Shown here piece after piece: positions 11,286 to 23,232 of a stretch of 64,000 nucleotides of DNA. Position 1 is the first letter of the stretch, and every line of letters begins with the position of its first letter. A program made the position numbers and the translations under genes. The notes below the pieces were generated by a model, which saw only the letters and a program-made list of their open reading frames with translations, searched no databases and was not told where the DNA came from. Source of the DNA: Russula earlei (taxonomy: Eukaryota; Basidiomycota; Agaricomycetes; Russulales; Russulaceae); NCBI GenBank assembly GCA_025769875.1, contig JAGFNK010000256.1:1-64000 (forward strand), written 5' to 3'.

Positions 11286-11790
11286 TGTCACCAACTGGGG
11301 GTGGTGTCACTGACAAATCAGTTCACATATGAGACAAATGCAGGGAGTTGAGCAAGACAACAAGTTCTCACAAAGGTTGGGGATCTTGGAGACAACACAG
11401 CACAGGCTAGTGTGTTCTGCAGAGAGGAATCCCAATTGGATTGTCTTTGCATCCAGAAGACAAGACGATGTGAGGAGTTTCAGATGTTGAGCTTGAAGGC
11501 TCAGAGGCAGGTGATTCCTGAGGTGCAATCCAGTGAATTCACAGGAGAACAAGCCTAAGGCTTGTTCTCTTCAACAGGGCAGTTTATATACAAAGAGAGT
11601 ACCATATCAAATAGTACCCTGTAGGTAGCAATGAGTCAGCAACAAGGTGATTGGGGGCTGGGCATAAGGAAGAGTCATTTTGTAGGCATGAGTCAGGTAA
11701 AACAAGTCATATAACACAAGCTAAACATGAGACATGTCTAGGTCAGCTATCCTGGTTGCTGGTCCAGTCTGAGGCACCAGTTCCATGACA
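11286..11790 (+). mobile_element. Probable solo LTR, family M
   Basis: Sequence starts TGTCACCAAC and ends CCATGACA, with a TTTATATAC element near 11582. Flanks are TTTGC (11281-11285) and TTTAC (11791-11795), a 5-bp duplication with one transition. Only one copy is in the window, so ends are less certain; the LTR may start at 11103 behind a purine tract. Confidence 0.45.
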
Positions 11791-11795
11791 TTTAC

Positions 11796-13536
11796 AGTCT
11801 TATTGTCATTTTCACATGACCTTACAGTTGCCATTTTTGGATGTCAATTTGAGTGCGAAAATAAAACTGCTATATCTCAACAGTTTCTCAACAGATTGCC
11901 TTGAAACTTTGCCAGTAGAACCTTATATGCTGTATCTAGGTGCAGCTAAAATATGGGAGCCTAATATTTAGTTCTTGAAATGTCAATTTTTGGGTGGTGA
12001 CATGAGTGCAAAACTTTGAACTGCCATATCTCAACTGTTTCTGAACTGATTGACTTGAAACTTTGACAGTGGGATCCCATGTACTGTATCTAGGTGCAGC
12101 CCAAGAATTGGGGTCTGATTCTTAGTTCTTGAAGTTTCGGTTTTTGGGTGTGATCTGAGTTTGAAATTTCAATCTGCCATATCTCAACCATTTCTCAATA
12201 GGTTGCCTTGAAATGTGGACAGTGGGACCTTATATACTGTATCTAGGTGCAGTGAAAACATGGGAGCCTAACATTCAGTTTTTGAAGTTTCAATTTTTGG
12301 GTGCCAAGCTGCATGCAAAATTTTGTACTGCCATGTCTCAACCATTTCTCAATGGATTGTCTTAAAACTTGGACAGTGGAACCTCATGTACTGTAGCTAG
12401 ATGTTTCACTTGTTGGATGTTCACGTTTTTGGGTGCCAACCCCAAGCATGATAATATTACATTATCCCTACAGCTGAATCCATCCATGATATGATATGAC
12501 TATTACAACTGTACTGCGTGAGAAGGGCACACTTAAGTTCATGTGGCTGGACAAGGACTGAGGGAAGAGTGAAAGAGACAAAATTAAAATGATGATGCAA
12601 AGCGTGTGTCGAGGCAGCAATAGGCATCAGCATGGGTACATGTGCGTGTAGCTTCTTCAGTGAGTCTTTGGCCTCATAGGTGTGTGGTCTCATCGTCACA
12701 AAGGGGGGTGTGCATGTTCTGAGGTGTTGCCATGCATTGGAATGCAGGCACAGTGCGGGGAAGCAGGAGGGAGGAGTGTACTTGCATCATGTTTCAAATG
12801 TGTCATTGCAATGTGGTGTTGCCAGGTGTCAGCCATGTTGCTGATATTGCTGCTGCTGCTGCTGTTGTTGTTGATCCTGGTGCTGCTGTCATGGCAGAGG
12901 CTGAGGCATGGTTGTTTGAGGCAATGGGGTGGCGAGAGGCAAGGGCGTAGGCAATGGCATTATGGAAAGGCATGAGCATCTGAGGGGGTGACTTGTGTGT
13001 TGCTCATGCTGTCATCTTGTGGGTGCGGCAACGAGGTCTTCGCCACTGCAGGTGATGGCAGAACTCATGGGTGAGGTTGTACGTATGGATGGGGATGTGG
13101 TGGAAGGGGAGGAGTGGTGCAGCATTCTGCTTGCATTGGCAACTTCTCCTGTGGCGACATCATGGTGGTGGCTGGTGATCTTTCTGCGGGGTGGTGTTGA
13201 GGCAATGATGGGCAACACTGGACATGCGGGAACCACAGGGATGATGGGAGCAGGTGATGTGAAGGCAATGACATTTTGGCAACCATACCTGCTGTTATGG
13301 GGCAGGGTTGGGAACGTGGTGGTGTGGGTTTTGCCTGGAGTTGCATAGAAGTGTGGCTGTGTGTGCATATGTTGGGCAGCAGAGAGGTGATGTCATGCTG
13401 GGCAGGAGAGCAGGTAAATGTGCGCATGCACCAAGGGGGTCCAGGGGGCATGATCCATTCATTGTGAAGGGAAGCAGGATGTTCACATCCTCAGAAAGCG
13501 CTGAAGAGTGTCCTGCTGGTGAGAATGGATGAGCTA
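11796..13536 (+). repeat. J left arm
   Basis: This is the uninterrupted arm. Gag-like sequence runs on the minus strand (about 13450-13010), so it reads from the loop outward. Its low-complexity composition (PLPPHPHPYVQPHP and similar) recalls the C-terminal part of the L gag. Confidence 0.8.
11833..12432 (+). repeat. Four degenerate tandem units of about 150 bp inside the J arm
   Basis: Each unit starts near TTTTTGG and contains CTGCCATATCTCAAC, CTTGAAAC and CTGTATCTAGGTGCAG-like segments. Approximate starts are 11834, 11983, 12135 and 12292. Units differ from each other much more than left and right arms differ. The inverted copy is at about 16995-17376 joined to 19677-19925. Confidence 0.75.
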
Positions 13537-14606
13537 TAAGAAAAGCATGAGGAGACATATGTAGGAATAAGTCAAATTGCTTGTCTCTCTCTTGTTTTCC
13601 TATCTGTAGTCTCGTATTCACAATCACAGTTCTGGATTTCTGCTTGTGCATGCTAGCACTTGGAGTGCTTACTTGCACATTCTCACACTATTTGAATGTA
13701 TGTATTGCTTACCCAAGTGGTGGTGACATCGTGTGCATACCTTTGGCTGATCCCACCCAGTCCGTATCATCTCTCCTGGAGGTAACCGCAACAGGAAGCA
13801 GGATGATTTGTATCAAATGACAGCAATCTGGGAGACCTTTGAAGAGACGGGTCTACTTCTTGCATCCTCAACATTGGAGTCCAAGGCACCCCCTCTGAGT
13901 GATGTTGCTCTGGACATGTTGCACTCATCCCTTCTCACTGGCAGGACACTCTTTGGCACTTTCTGAGGATGTGAACATCCTGCTTCCCTTCACAATGAAT
14001 GGATCATGCCCCCTTGACCCCCTTGGTGTGTGCACGCATTTACCCGCTCTCCTGCCTGGCATGACATCACCTCTCTGCTGCCAACATATGCACACACACA
14101 GCTGTGCTTCTATGTGACTCTAGGCAAAACCCACGCTGCTGCGTTCCTCACCCTGCCCTGTAACAGTGGGTATGGTTGCTGAAATGTCATTGCCTTCACA
14201 TTGCCCGCTCCCATCGTCCCTGCAGTTCCTGCACATCCAGCGTCACCCATCATTGCCTCAACGCCACCCTGCAGAAAGATCACCAGCCACCACCACATTG
14301 TTGCCACAGGAGAAGTCACCAATGCAAGCACCATGCTGCACCACTCCTCCCCTTCCACCACATCCCCATCCATACGTACAACCTCACCCACGAGTGCTGC
14401 CATCACCTGCAGTGGTGAAGACCTCATCACCGCACTCACAAGATGACAGCATGAGCAACACACAAGTCACCCCCTCAGACACTCACGCCTTTCCGTAATG
14501 CCATCTCCTATGCCCTTGCCTCTCGCCACCCCATTGCCTCAAACAACCATGCCTCAGCCTCTGCCATGACAGCAGCACCAGGATCAACAACAACAACAGC
14601 AGCAGC

Positions 14607-15127
14607 TGTTGAGATTATCATTGATTTGGTGTGTTACCACTACCCTGGGACATTGTGATGTAATCACAGCTCAGACGCGTTGACACGTCGGTTACATGGA
14701 CTGGGCATCACCGGCTTAGCTCAGGCGCATGACGTGTCGGATCACGTGGTCCGGCTCAGCTCATATGCTGAGATCTGCGTTACTTACAATGATAAGTTAA
14801 TTGATGACAATCGGTAGCTACTAACGACTGATCCTTGTATGATCTTTGTTTCTTATTGATGGTAGCTACCTGCAGTGTACTTAGAGATGCTCTGGAGTAC
14901 TTAAGAGCATCATATTTCGATAGATCACTTCAGTCTTGTCTTACACAATACTGAAGTGAGTACTTACTGTTTCCTATCTTATCTCTTGCATCTAATCATG
15001 CATTGTAGATATCTTGTGATAGGTATTACTGAATTATAGTCTTGTCTTACACAATACTGAAATATCTTATGATAGATCTTAAGGATCTTATCGCTCTTAT
15101 CATAACCTGCGCCCATCTGCTTCAACA
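14607..15127 (+). mobile_element. Solo LTR, family I (copy I1)
   Basis: It starts TGTTGAGATT and ends GCTTCAACA. Flanks are GCAGC (14602-14606) and GCAGC (15128-15132). Reverse copies are at 24542 and 40434. The LTR holds repeated CTTGTCTTACACAATACTG blocks. Confidence 0.92.
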
Positions 15128-15217
15128 GCAGCAGCAGCAATATCAGCAACATGGCTGATGCCTGGCAACACCACATTGCGACAACACATTTGACACATGA
15201 TGCAAGCACACTCCTCC

Positions 15218-16047
15218 TGTCTAGACACGTACTGCTGATCACTAAGGACTCAGGAGCAGGTGGGCAAGGGTCAGAACAGATGGTACGTGGCATAAGCGGC
15301 GTTGAACAGGAGGACGAGCCAAACAACGAGGAGGTACCAGATGGGGACTGGTAGGTGTTGCAAGAGACAAAGGCGAAGGCTAGAGGCCAGTGTAGCAAGG
15401 GGGCTTTAAACAAGGTGGTCGTTGAAGAGTACCTTGGAGGCGAGGGGAATCTTTAGACTGAGCGGTCGCAGGGCAGTACCCAGGAAGATGAGAGTATCAC
15501 AAATGGACAGTCTGACGACTGCCATGCTTCATTGGGGCTTATATACAGTGTACAGGGTCGATTACAAAGAACTGGGACTATTCTAGACTCTTTGGTACCA
15601 TCCAATAGGACTACAGAGGCATAAACTTGCTTGTGTCAAGTTTCAGGCTTACTGAGCGCATTACCGATCATTGTGGAGCGATGACATCATTATGATGTCA
15701 CTGTGGAGCGCTTAGTGAGCCTATGAGGTCATTGTGGAGTTGCTCAGTCAGCCATGATGTCATTGGAGCCTTGATGATGTCAAATGATTTATGCAACAGT
15801 TTCTAAGAGTTTGTGCCGCTGTTTCGGGTCCTTGGTGGCTGGGTGGCCATGTGGCTGCCACACGATGATTACCCGATTAGGAAACGGGTGCCTGGTCGTG
15901 TTATAGTGCCTTTGCAATAGTGATATCTTGTACCACAGGAGGGATAGCCCAGAAAATGGAAGGGAGTCGGTAATGCAAAAGTGAGAGAGGTCTCTCTTGA
16001 GTGAAATAGGACAATCTACAGCCAGGACCTGGCCTTGGTTCGTAACA
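15218..16047 (+). mobile_element. Solo LTR, family E (copy E1)
   Basis: It starts TGTCTAGACA and ends TTCGTAACA. Flanks are CCTCC (15213-15217) and CCTCC (16048-16052). CTTATATACAGTG near 15538 is a TATA candidate. A truncated second copy lies at 56402-57003. Confidence 0.88.
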
Positions 16048-16106
16048 CCTCCCTCCTGCTTCCCCACACTGTGCCCACATTCCAACACATGGCAACACCT
16101 CAGAAC

Positions 16107-16726
16107 TGTTACCGAGTGGTTTGGGGTCCGGAAGATGCCGTAACACCTGAACTATGGACTGCACCATTTGCATCATGCGTGCGTCAGATCTTGATCATTT
16201 ATGTTCGTTGATATCACATTCGGAACGCGTTGATCGTATCTATCTGAAGAAGTATTAAAGAAGCAATGAGTAGCATTGCTTCTGTTCCAGATGTTCCTGT
16301 ACTGCCACATACATTGCTTCCTTGATTAGGAAAGTACTTATGACACCGAGATTGCTACTAGAGAAGCACTTCATGCTTCCAGCACCGAGATTATTTACAT
16401 AGAAGCAACCTTGCTTCTATGAGCCATGTTTTGCTTCTATAGCACCGACCAGTACTACAGTAGCACAAACCTTATCCCTGTAGGGCTATATAAGGCCCCC
16501 AGTTGTAACAGTTGAGCCCTAAGCTTGACTTAGTTTGCCAATCCCAAACAGTTGACTCCTACCCCATCTGCAGAGCCCCTCTCATCTTGTTGCCATACTT
16601 CAGAAGGATCTAACACTCCTTCCCCTCCACAAGTATTGCTTGCTTGACTCAAGCATATCTGCATTGGTAGGATGCGTTCATAGACGTGACCATTGATCTT
16701 ATTTAAGGCACTTTGGAGCCTCAACA
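16107..16726 (+). mobile_element. Solo LTR, family B (copy B1)
   Basis: It starts TGTTACCGAG and ends CCTCAACA, 620 bp. Flanks are AGAAC (16102-16106) and AGAAC (16727-16731). It is the same LTR as at both ends of chromovirus B. Confidence 0.93.
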
Positions 16727-17376
16727 AGAACATGCACACCCCCCTTTGTGACAATGAGACCACACACACACAAGGCCAAAGACTCACTGAAGAAGCTACA
16801 CGCACATGTACCCATGCTGATGCCTATTGCTGCCTCGATGCATGCCTTGCATCATCATTTCAATTTTGTCTCTTTCACTCTTCCCTCAGTCCTTGTCCAC
16901 CCACATGAACTTAAGTGTGCCCTTCTCACGCAGTACAGTTGTAATAGTCATATCATATCATGGATGGATTCAGCTGTAGGGATAATGTAATATTACCATG
17001 CTTGGGGTTGGCACCCAAAAACGTGAACATCCAACAAGTGAAACATCTAGCTACAGTACATGAGGTTCCACTGTCCAAGTTTTAAGACAATCCATTGAGA
17101 AATGGTTGAGACATGGCAGTACAAAATTTTGCATGCAGCTTGGCACCCAAAAATTGAAACTCCAAAAACTGAATGTTAAGCTCCCATGTTTTCGCTGCAC
17201 CTAGATACAGTATATAAGGTCCCACTGTCCACATTTCAAGGCAACCTATTGAGAAATGGTTGAGATATGGCAGATTGAAATTTCAAACTCAGATCACACC
17301 CAAAAACTGAAACTTCAAGAACTAAGAATCAGACCCCAACTCTTGGGCTGCACCTAGATACAGTACATGGGATCCC

Positions 17377-19676
17377 TGTCATGAACCATTTCCCAGAGAG
17401 GGCCCTTGAAGGACCCTTCCTTATGAGAGGAAACCCAGCCTCTATGGTATCACCCTGTTCACATGGACAAAAGGGGTGAGTAGAGGTGTCCACAATATCA
17501 TGCATGCATTGTCGCGCAAGAGATTCTTGGCACAATCGACATACAGCAAGCCCCACTTAAGGTAGGCATCATTCATTGCCAGCACCCTTACATAAGCTGC
17601 TTACTAAGTGCCAAGACTGGCCAAATGTTCGATGAAAAAAATATTGGAAAAATAGTAAGGTGACTTGTACGGCTCTCTGTCCGTTCTGCTTCGCTTGCAC
17701 GCTCTGCTGCTCCCTACCCACCGCTGTCTTGCCTGTCCACACTGCTGATACCCTACTCGCTTTTGCTCCGCACACTGCCATGCCATCACTTTGCTCGAGT
17801 GTACTATCATTGTCTCTTGCTCTGCATCACATCCTGCCCACTCCTGCCTCATTTTCATGCATCAACATCTACTCTTGCCTATCTTGCATACATGTACTTC
17901 CATACAAGCAAACCCCACCATCCTTTTTCACCTTTTGTCTCGCGCTCATGCCCTCACCGTTAATGTCTCACATGCTGTAAGGCAGATTCCCACTGGCCAT
18001 GGAATCAAGTGAGTAGAAGGGCATTGGCTGGCACTGACACAATCCATATGAAAGCAACTCCTGCACTCCTCATCCCTCCATTCCACTCCCTCCACCACCA
18101 TCTCTTGCACCTCTCAAGGACGATGTCACCAGTCTGGCTGACCAGTTGCAAAGTGCGGACATCAAATTTACCTTTCAAGCCACCCTCATCTCGATGCCAC
18201 TAGCCCACCATCTTTTCTTTCATCCAGTGTCATTGCTCTCATTGTCCTTCCATACTTTCTCAGTTCACCACCTTGTGCCCTCGTCAACCTTGACCTTCTT
18301 TCATCCCACTCCCAGCCAGCCCTTGACCTCCTTTCATCCCATTGCCCTGCTGGGTTATCATGTCAATGAGCTCAAGATCTGATTCAGTAACTGGGACCTA
18401 TGCATGACACGTGAGAGTTGGAGGTTCATCATCATCATCAACTTCTTCAACAGTGGCCTTCCTGGATACCTTGGAAAGGTTCTGAATGCGAGACCTAGTG
18501 GCTTTAGACTTCTGTGCCATAGTATAGAGTGTGGGGAGGGCTTCAATCCTCTACTTTTCATCGTCTCTTGGTTGGAAAGGTCATGTGTTTGGTCACATGA
18601 TGTGGCCAAATTGTGTCAATGCAATTTTATGACCTTGTCCCAAATGCATTGAAATTGATAGATAATGTGTTTAGAAACAAGTTTCCAACTTCAAAATTAT
18701 CACTCTTATTATTCCTTCAAATGGATAGTATTGCAGAACGTGTGCTCAGAGACCTTTTCATAGGCATCCTATCTATAGTCTTCAGGACTTAGAATAGCAA
18801 AAGGAGGTATAATGTGGCAAGCGTTGAAGCCATTGCAAAAGTGGGGATGTTTTGCTTACATAACCATGTGCTGGCAATGAATGATGCCTACCTTAATGGC
18901 AACCCTTTTAGCAGTAAAGAACAGTATTAAAGCCTCACTAAGGACCCTTTAGGACAACTAGAAGTGCCCTATAATAGGCACTAACACAATACTAAAGACC
19001 CTACAACGCGTTATTAGACTGACTCTAATAACTATAGAATGAACTATACAGCAATACTAAGGACCTTAATCGAAGTATTAGGGTCAACTCTAAAGACCCT
19101 AATAGAACTATATAAGGGGCCTTATAGACAACCAAATTCCCTGAACCAAACTACAAGTCCTCAAACAACCAGCCCTAAACTAACTAACAGCAAATGAATC
19201 AGGTGCTTTGCACATGTACTAGGACAGTAAACATGTGAACAATAAAGGCTCTTACTTATCAAGAGAAGCCTTCTTACTCAGCAGATTACTGAGCATGACT
19301 GAGCATGCTCAGTAAGCGCACTCCGACTTCTTAATCATCACTCTATTGTGCTTGATAACAAGGTTATGACTTGTTCCCTATTTAGCAGTTCTCTTGTAGT
19401 ATATAAGCGCTCAATAAAGTAACGGACAGTCCTCAGACTGTCCATTTGTTTATGGCACTCTCCATCCCTGGGATACTCCTTTAAGGACTGTCCCCTTGTG
19501 ACTATTCTGGCTTCTTCTCTGCATACCTGCTCAACCTTACCAGTAACCATACCTCTTTGGTATTTGTTACTGCTCTGTACTCTACTTCGTGCCCACACCA
19601 TCTTGGATGTCTATCGACTCATCTTTGAACTAACCCCTCACTCTTGAGCTGGATTGTTCAACAGTGAGTCTTGACA
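17377..19676 (-). mobile_element. Solo LTR, family A (copy A5), itself carrying a TTAA-flanked element
   Basis: This reverse copy of LTR A has flanks ATCCC (17372-17376) and ATCCC (19677-19681). Without the 1,332-bp insertion and one TTAA it is 964 bp, close to its relatives. Confidence 0.92.
17561..18892. mobile_element. Non-autonomous TIR transposon with TTAA target duplication
   Basis: The ends are perfect 25-bp inverted repeats (17561-17585 and 18868-18892) beginning GGTAGGCATCATTC, with weaker pairing to about 38 bp. Direct TTAA repeats flank it (17557-17560 and 18893-18896), and the uninterrupted LTR relatives show the empty site. No transposase is recognisable; a minor frame at 17660-17980 has only Leu/Ser/Cys-rich content. 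TTAA duplication is the hallmark of piggyBac, but the GGTAGG ends do not fit the usual CCY start, and a 3-bp TTA or TAA duplication of the Harbinger type is also compatible. Confidence 0.85.
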
Positions 19677-20051
19677 ATCCCACTGTCGAAGTTTCAAGTC
19701 AATCAGTTCAGAAACAGTTGAGATATGGCAGTTCAAAGTTTTGCATTCATGTCACCACCCAAAAATTGACATTTCAAGAACTAATATTAGGCTCCCATAT
19801 TTTAGCTGCATCTAGATACAGCATATAAGGTTCTACTGTCAAAGTTTCAAGGCAATCTGTTGAGAAACTGTTGAGATATAGCAGTTTTATTTTCGCACTT
19901 GAATTGACATCCAAAAATGGCAACTGTAAGGTCATGTGAAAAAGACAATAATGATGGCACCTACAAGACTCATCCATATTTTCCCTATGGATACCCACCA
20001 TACAATCCACACACTCCTTCGTACTGACTTTGAGCCATATAGATACTTTAC

Positions 20052-20375
20052 TTATTGCTGTTTTCAGCGCACTTGGCAGAGCTTGAATTCCACCCAAATT
20101 GGCACAGAAAACCCCCTCAAATGTGTGGGATGAATATCTCCCTCAAATCACCTTCAATTAATATGAAACCTATTGTCCCTGAATCACCTGAATGAGGGCT
20201 AAGCAGCCCCATTGTTTTCATGAGATTTGAGTGAGAATTGGTGGAGCTGGACTCAAGCCACCTCCACATGTGTATTAGATGAATTACAACTCAAAATCAT
20301 GGTCAATATCTATTATTTTGCCCTCATGTTGTACCCATGGGCTGTCTTGAGGCAGCCCCCATAGTGTTTTTGACT
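20052..20375 (+). repeat. Module C, copy C1
   Basis: A roughly 324-bp sequence from TTATTGCTGTTTTCAGCGCA to GTGTTTTTGACT, also at 32511-32836 (direct) and 50388-50713 (inverted). A 22-bp inverted terminal piece lies at 56380-56401. The constant TTATTGC/GCAATAA boundary suggests it is the end of a mobile element. Confidence 0.7.
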
Positions 20376-20432
20376 GGGAGGAGCACCTAGCAGGAACACG
20401 AGAATGTGTTTGTTCATTCAACTGCACTCAGG
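20376..20432 (-). repeat. Fragment of element K (3' end) next to C1
   Basis: It matches the reverse complement of 35207-35262 (ends ...GACTGCACTCAGG) and is cut by the 5' LTR of chromovirus B. K and C therefore belong side by side in some source element. Confidence 0.65.
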
Positions 20433-21058
20433 TGTTACCAAGTGGTTTGGGGTCCGGAAGATGCTGGAACACCTGAACTATGGACTGCACTGTTTGCATC
20501 ATGCGTGCGTCAGATCTTGATCGTTTATGTTCGTTGATATCGCGATTCAGGAAGCTGTTGATCATATCTTTCTGAAGATGTATTAAGAAGCAATGAGTAG
20601 CATTGCTTCTGTCCCAGATGTTCCTGTACCGCCACATACAGTTGCTTCCTTGATTAGGAAAGTACTTATGATACCGAGATTGCTACTAGGGAAGCACTTA
20701 ATGCTTCCAGCACTGAGATCATTTACATAGAAGCAACCTCACTTCTATGAGCCACCTTTTGCTTCTATAGCACTGACCAGTACTACAGTAGCTATCAGAA
20801 CCTTATTCCCTGTAAGGGCTATATAAAGCCCCCAGTTGTAACAGTTGAGCCCTAAGCTGGACTAGTTTGCCAATCCCAAACAGTTGACTCCTACCCCGTC
20901 TGCAGAGCCCCTCTCATCTTGTTGCCATACTCCAGAAGGATCTAACACTCCTTCCCCTCCACAAGTATTGCTTGCTTGACTCAAGCATATCTGCATTGGT
21001 AGGACACATTCATAGATGCGACCATTGATCTTATTTAAGGCACTTTGGAGCCTTAACA
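20433..21058 (+). mobile_element. 5' LTR of chromovirus B
   Basis: Runs from TGTTACCAAG to CCTTAACA. CTATATAAAG (about 20818-20828) lies about 30 bp before CCCTAAGCT, the likely transcript start. Confidence 0.9.
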
Positions 21059-21072
21059 TAAGTTCGAGCTTC
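21059..21072 (+). promoter_or_regulatory. Self-complementary primer-binding site of B
   Basis: TAAGTTCGAGCTTC directly follows the LTR. It is complementary, with one bulged base, to AAGCTCGACTTA at the presumed 5' end of the transcript (seen in the 3' LTR). This matches the self-priming scheme known from Tf1/sushi-type chromoviruses rather than tRNA priming. Confidence 0.6.
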
Positions 21073-21144
21073 TATCACAGACATCGCTGTGAAAGCGAAC
21101 CAGAAATAGGCAGGAAGCCTTAGGACTAGGATCTAGTCATCATA

Positions 21145-23232
21145 TGGTCAGCAACCTACGCTGAAGTAGTCAAGGGAGAGAATCTATACAGACCTCTCCA
21201 CGACAAGAAGAAGGTGTACTACATGACTCTCGACAAGCAGCATGGCTGGACACACACATACTTCTGTAAAGACCCCTACTGTCATTGGCATAGACAGTGG
21301 TAAGCGGGCACACAAGTCCCAACTCCCTAGGAAAGGCAGTGGCAAGTGGACAAACTGGAAATTGAAGGAGAACATAGCATACACATAAAGTTCAACCAGA
21401 AATCAAAGCAAGGAACCAAATTTGGTTGGTTCAAAGCTAGAGAGAGGGACAATCTACCCTCAGGAATCAAAGGGACTGCCATCTGGTGTTGGGCAGACCA
21501 GGAAGGACCTAACAGATATGAGATCCAATATAAAGGAAGCTACCTTCCTTGTGAATACATCAACAATCAGTGGTCCTTTGTTGATTACCACAAAGGATGT
21601 CCCTACACAGAAGAGGACGAAGACATTGACGAATATAAGGTTCTAGGTCTAGGAACCAAGACAGATCCTTATACTACCCATTGGGAACCCAGAAGCCCAG
21701 ACAACCCAGCTCCATTGATACAAAAGTCATCAAGTGGAGAAACAGAGAAGTCGGACCCTCTGACTACAGACCAAAAAGCAGAAGCACCAGAAGTATTGGA
21801 GCTAGCTGAAAGACTGGAGCAGGCAGTACACGCCTCGCCCATTGAACCAACAATCATTGAAGAACCAGAAGAATCAGTTGAAATGGCTACCATTGCAGCA
21901 ACACAGACAGCCACCATTGCCACCCAGACAGCAGGTGGAAGAACTGGGCCTACCATTGTAGTAAACCCTGGAGGCGGTCCACCTGGTGCAGAAGGACCAC
22001 CTGGAGGTGGAGGAGTCCCTTTTGGACCTGCAGGCCCACCAGTCTCAGGAGGAGGCCCACCTGGAGGAGGCCCTCTAGGAGGAGGACCACCTGCAGCACC
22101 TCCTGTAGGACCAGGAGTGAACCTGGCACCTCAGCCGGCACCAGGCCCCCATGGAGGCAATGGATCTCTGAAAGGAGACCCTCCTGAAGTCTTCAAAGGA
22201 GACAGGAAGAAGATGAAGTACTTCATCCAGGATTTCAATCTATGGAATCTGCTTAACAGTGACAACCCAACCATGACTATTCCAATGAAGTGAGTAGCCT
22301 TAGCTCTCACCTATATCAAAGGAGAGAAAGTGCATGAATGGGTGGTCAACCAAACAAACCTGGTAGAAGCAAGAAGAAATGGGGACCCACCATCTCCCTA
22401 TGCACCTGTGCAGCTGGATCCAACTGACATGCTCTTTTGGACCAAATTTGTGGATTACTTCTTCAGAGAATTCAAAGACACCACAGAACCTGAAGACGCT
22501 TTCATGGAGCTACAACAATTGTCCATGTCTAAGGCAGCATCGCTGGATGACTACACCAGCAAATTCCTTGTTCTGCTCAGTAAAGCAGGATGGGACCAGA
22601 ATTCACCAGGAGCAGTTGAAGCCTATAAAGCTGGACTGATCACCTGGCTGGTGTGACGAATCTACAATTGACCAGTCAGGGACATACCTGCCATCAATGA
22701 CCTACAAGCATGGATCAATGCTGCCAGGGAGGAACAGGCCAGAGACCAGCTTGTGAAAGCTAATATTGGATCTGGAGGTGGACCATTGACCACCAGAGAG
22801 AACCACATGAAATCCCTACAGGCTGGGAAAAGGCGAAACCAGAGAGACCCGAATGCTATGGAAGTGGACTCAGTATCCACTGATGCAGCAAGGACCAAGC
22901 ATCATCCTCCTCTGACAGAGGAGAAGGAGAAACTGCTAGCAGAAGGAAAATGCTTCATCTGCAAGAAGGCAGGGCACATTAGCCGGAACTGTCCTGACAA
23001 GGACAGAGTCAAGAAGAAATCAAGTAACTCAAGGGACAAAGGGAAGGCTTGAGCTCTGGAAACAGAGAAGGAGGACGACTCAGGGGACAGTGGAAATGAA
23101 AGCACTGTCTCTGGATGATCCACATCTCCACCTCCTACCTACAACAAAAGCTCCTCCTCTGTGTCCATAAAGAAGATGTCCACCAAACAGAAGGAGGACC
23201 TATTGGAAGAACTGATGGAACAGGGTTTTTAG
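21145..23232 (+). pseudogene. gag: Chromovirus B gag
   Basis: Open from about 21145 to TAG at 23230-23232, apart from TAA and TAG near 21303-21336 and TGA at 22291, 22655, 22670, 23050 and about 23116. Downstream of a basic N-terminal region are a Gly/Pro-rich segment (about 21960-22160) and a capsid-like helical region starting SLKGDPPEVFKGDRKKMKYF. The nucleocapsid knuckle CFICKKAGHISRNC (C-X2-C-X4-H-X4-C) is at about 22951-22992. The last residues, KKMSTKQKEDLLEELMEQGF, are followed by the frameshift site. The start codon is unclear. Gag forms the particle that houses reverse transcription. Confidence 0.8.
23223..23229 (+). promoter_or_regulatory. Slippery heptamer for -1 frameshift (B gag/pol)
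   Basis: G_GGT_TTT immediately precedes the gag stop TAG in the gag frame. The -1 frame continues GFLGTPKLMAW into protease. It fits the X_XXY_YYZ rule. Confidence 0.75.

Larger units (their letters stand above)
11796..19955. mobile_element. Palindromic element J (long inverted-repeat element) carrying nested insertions
   Basis: Left arm 11796-13536 matches the reverse complement of 13920-19955 once four inserted LTRs and their 5-bp duplications are subtracted: 1,741 bp against 1,745 bp. The loop is about 383 bp (13537-13919). From the loop outward each arm holds Pro/Ser/Thr/His-rich gag-like sequence related to element L, a CAG/CTG-like run (GCTGCTGCTGCTG), and about 600 bp of degenerate tandem repeats. 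Arms are very similar, differing mainly by transitions. No transposase is visible and no target duplication could be assigned. Confidence 0.8.
13920..19955 (-). repeat. J right arm, interrupted by four LTR insertions
   Basis: It is the reverse complement of the left arm, broken at 14607-15127 (I1), 15218-16047 (E1), 16107-16726 (B1) and 17377-19676 (A5). Each break carries an exact 5-bp duplication, and joining the pieces restores the left-arm sequence. Confidence 0.8.
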
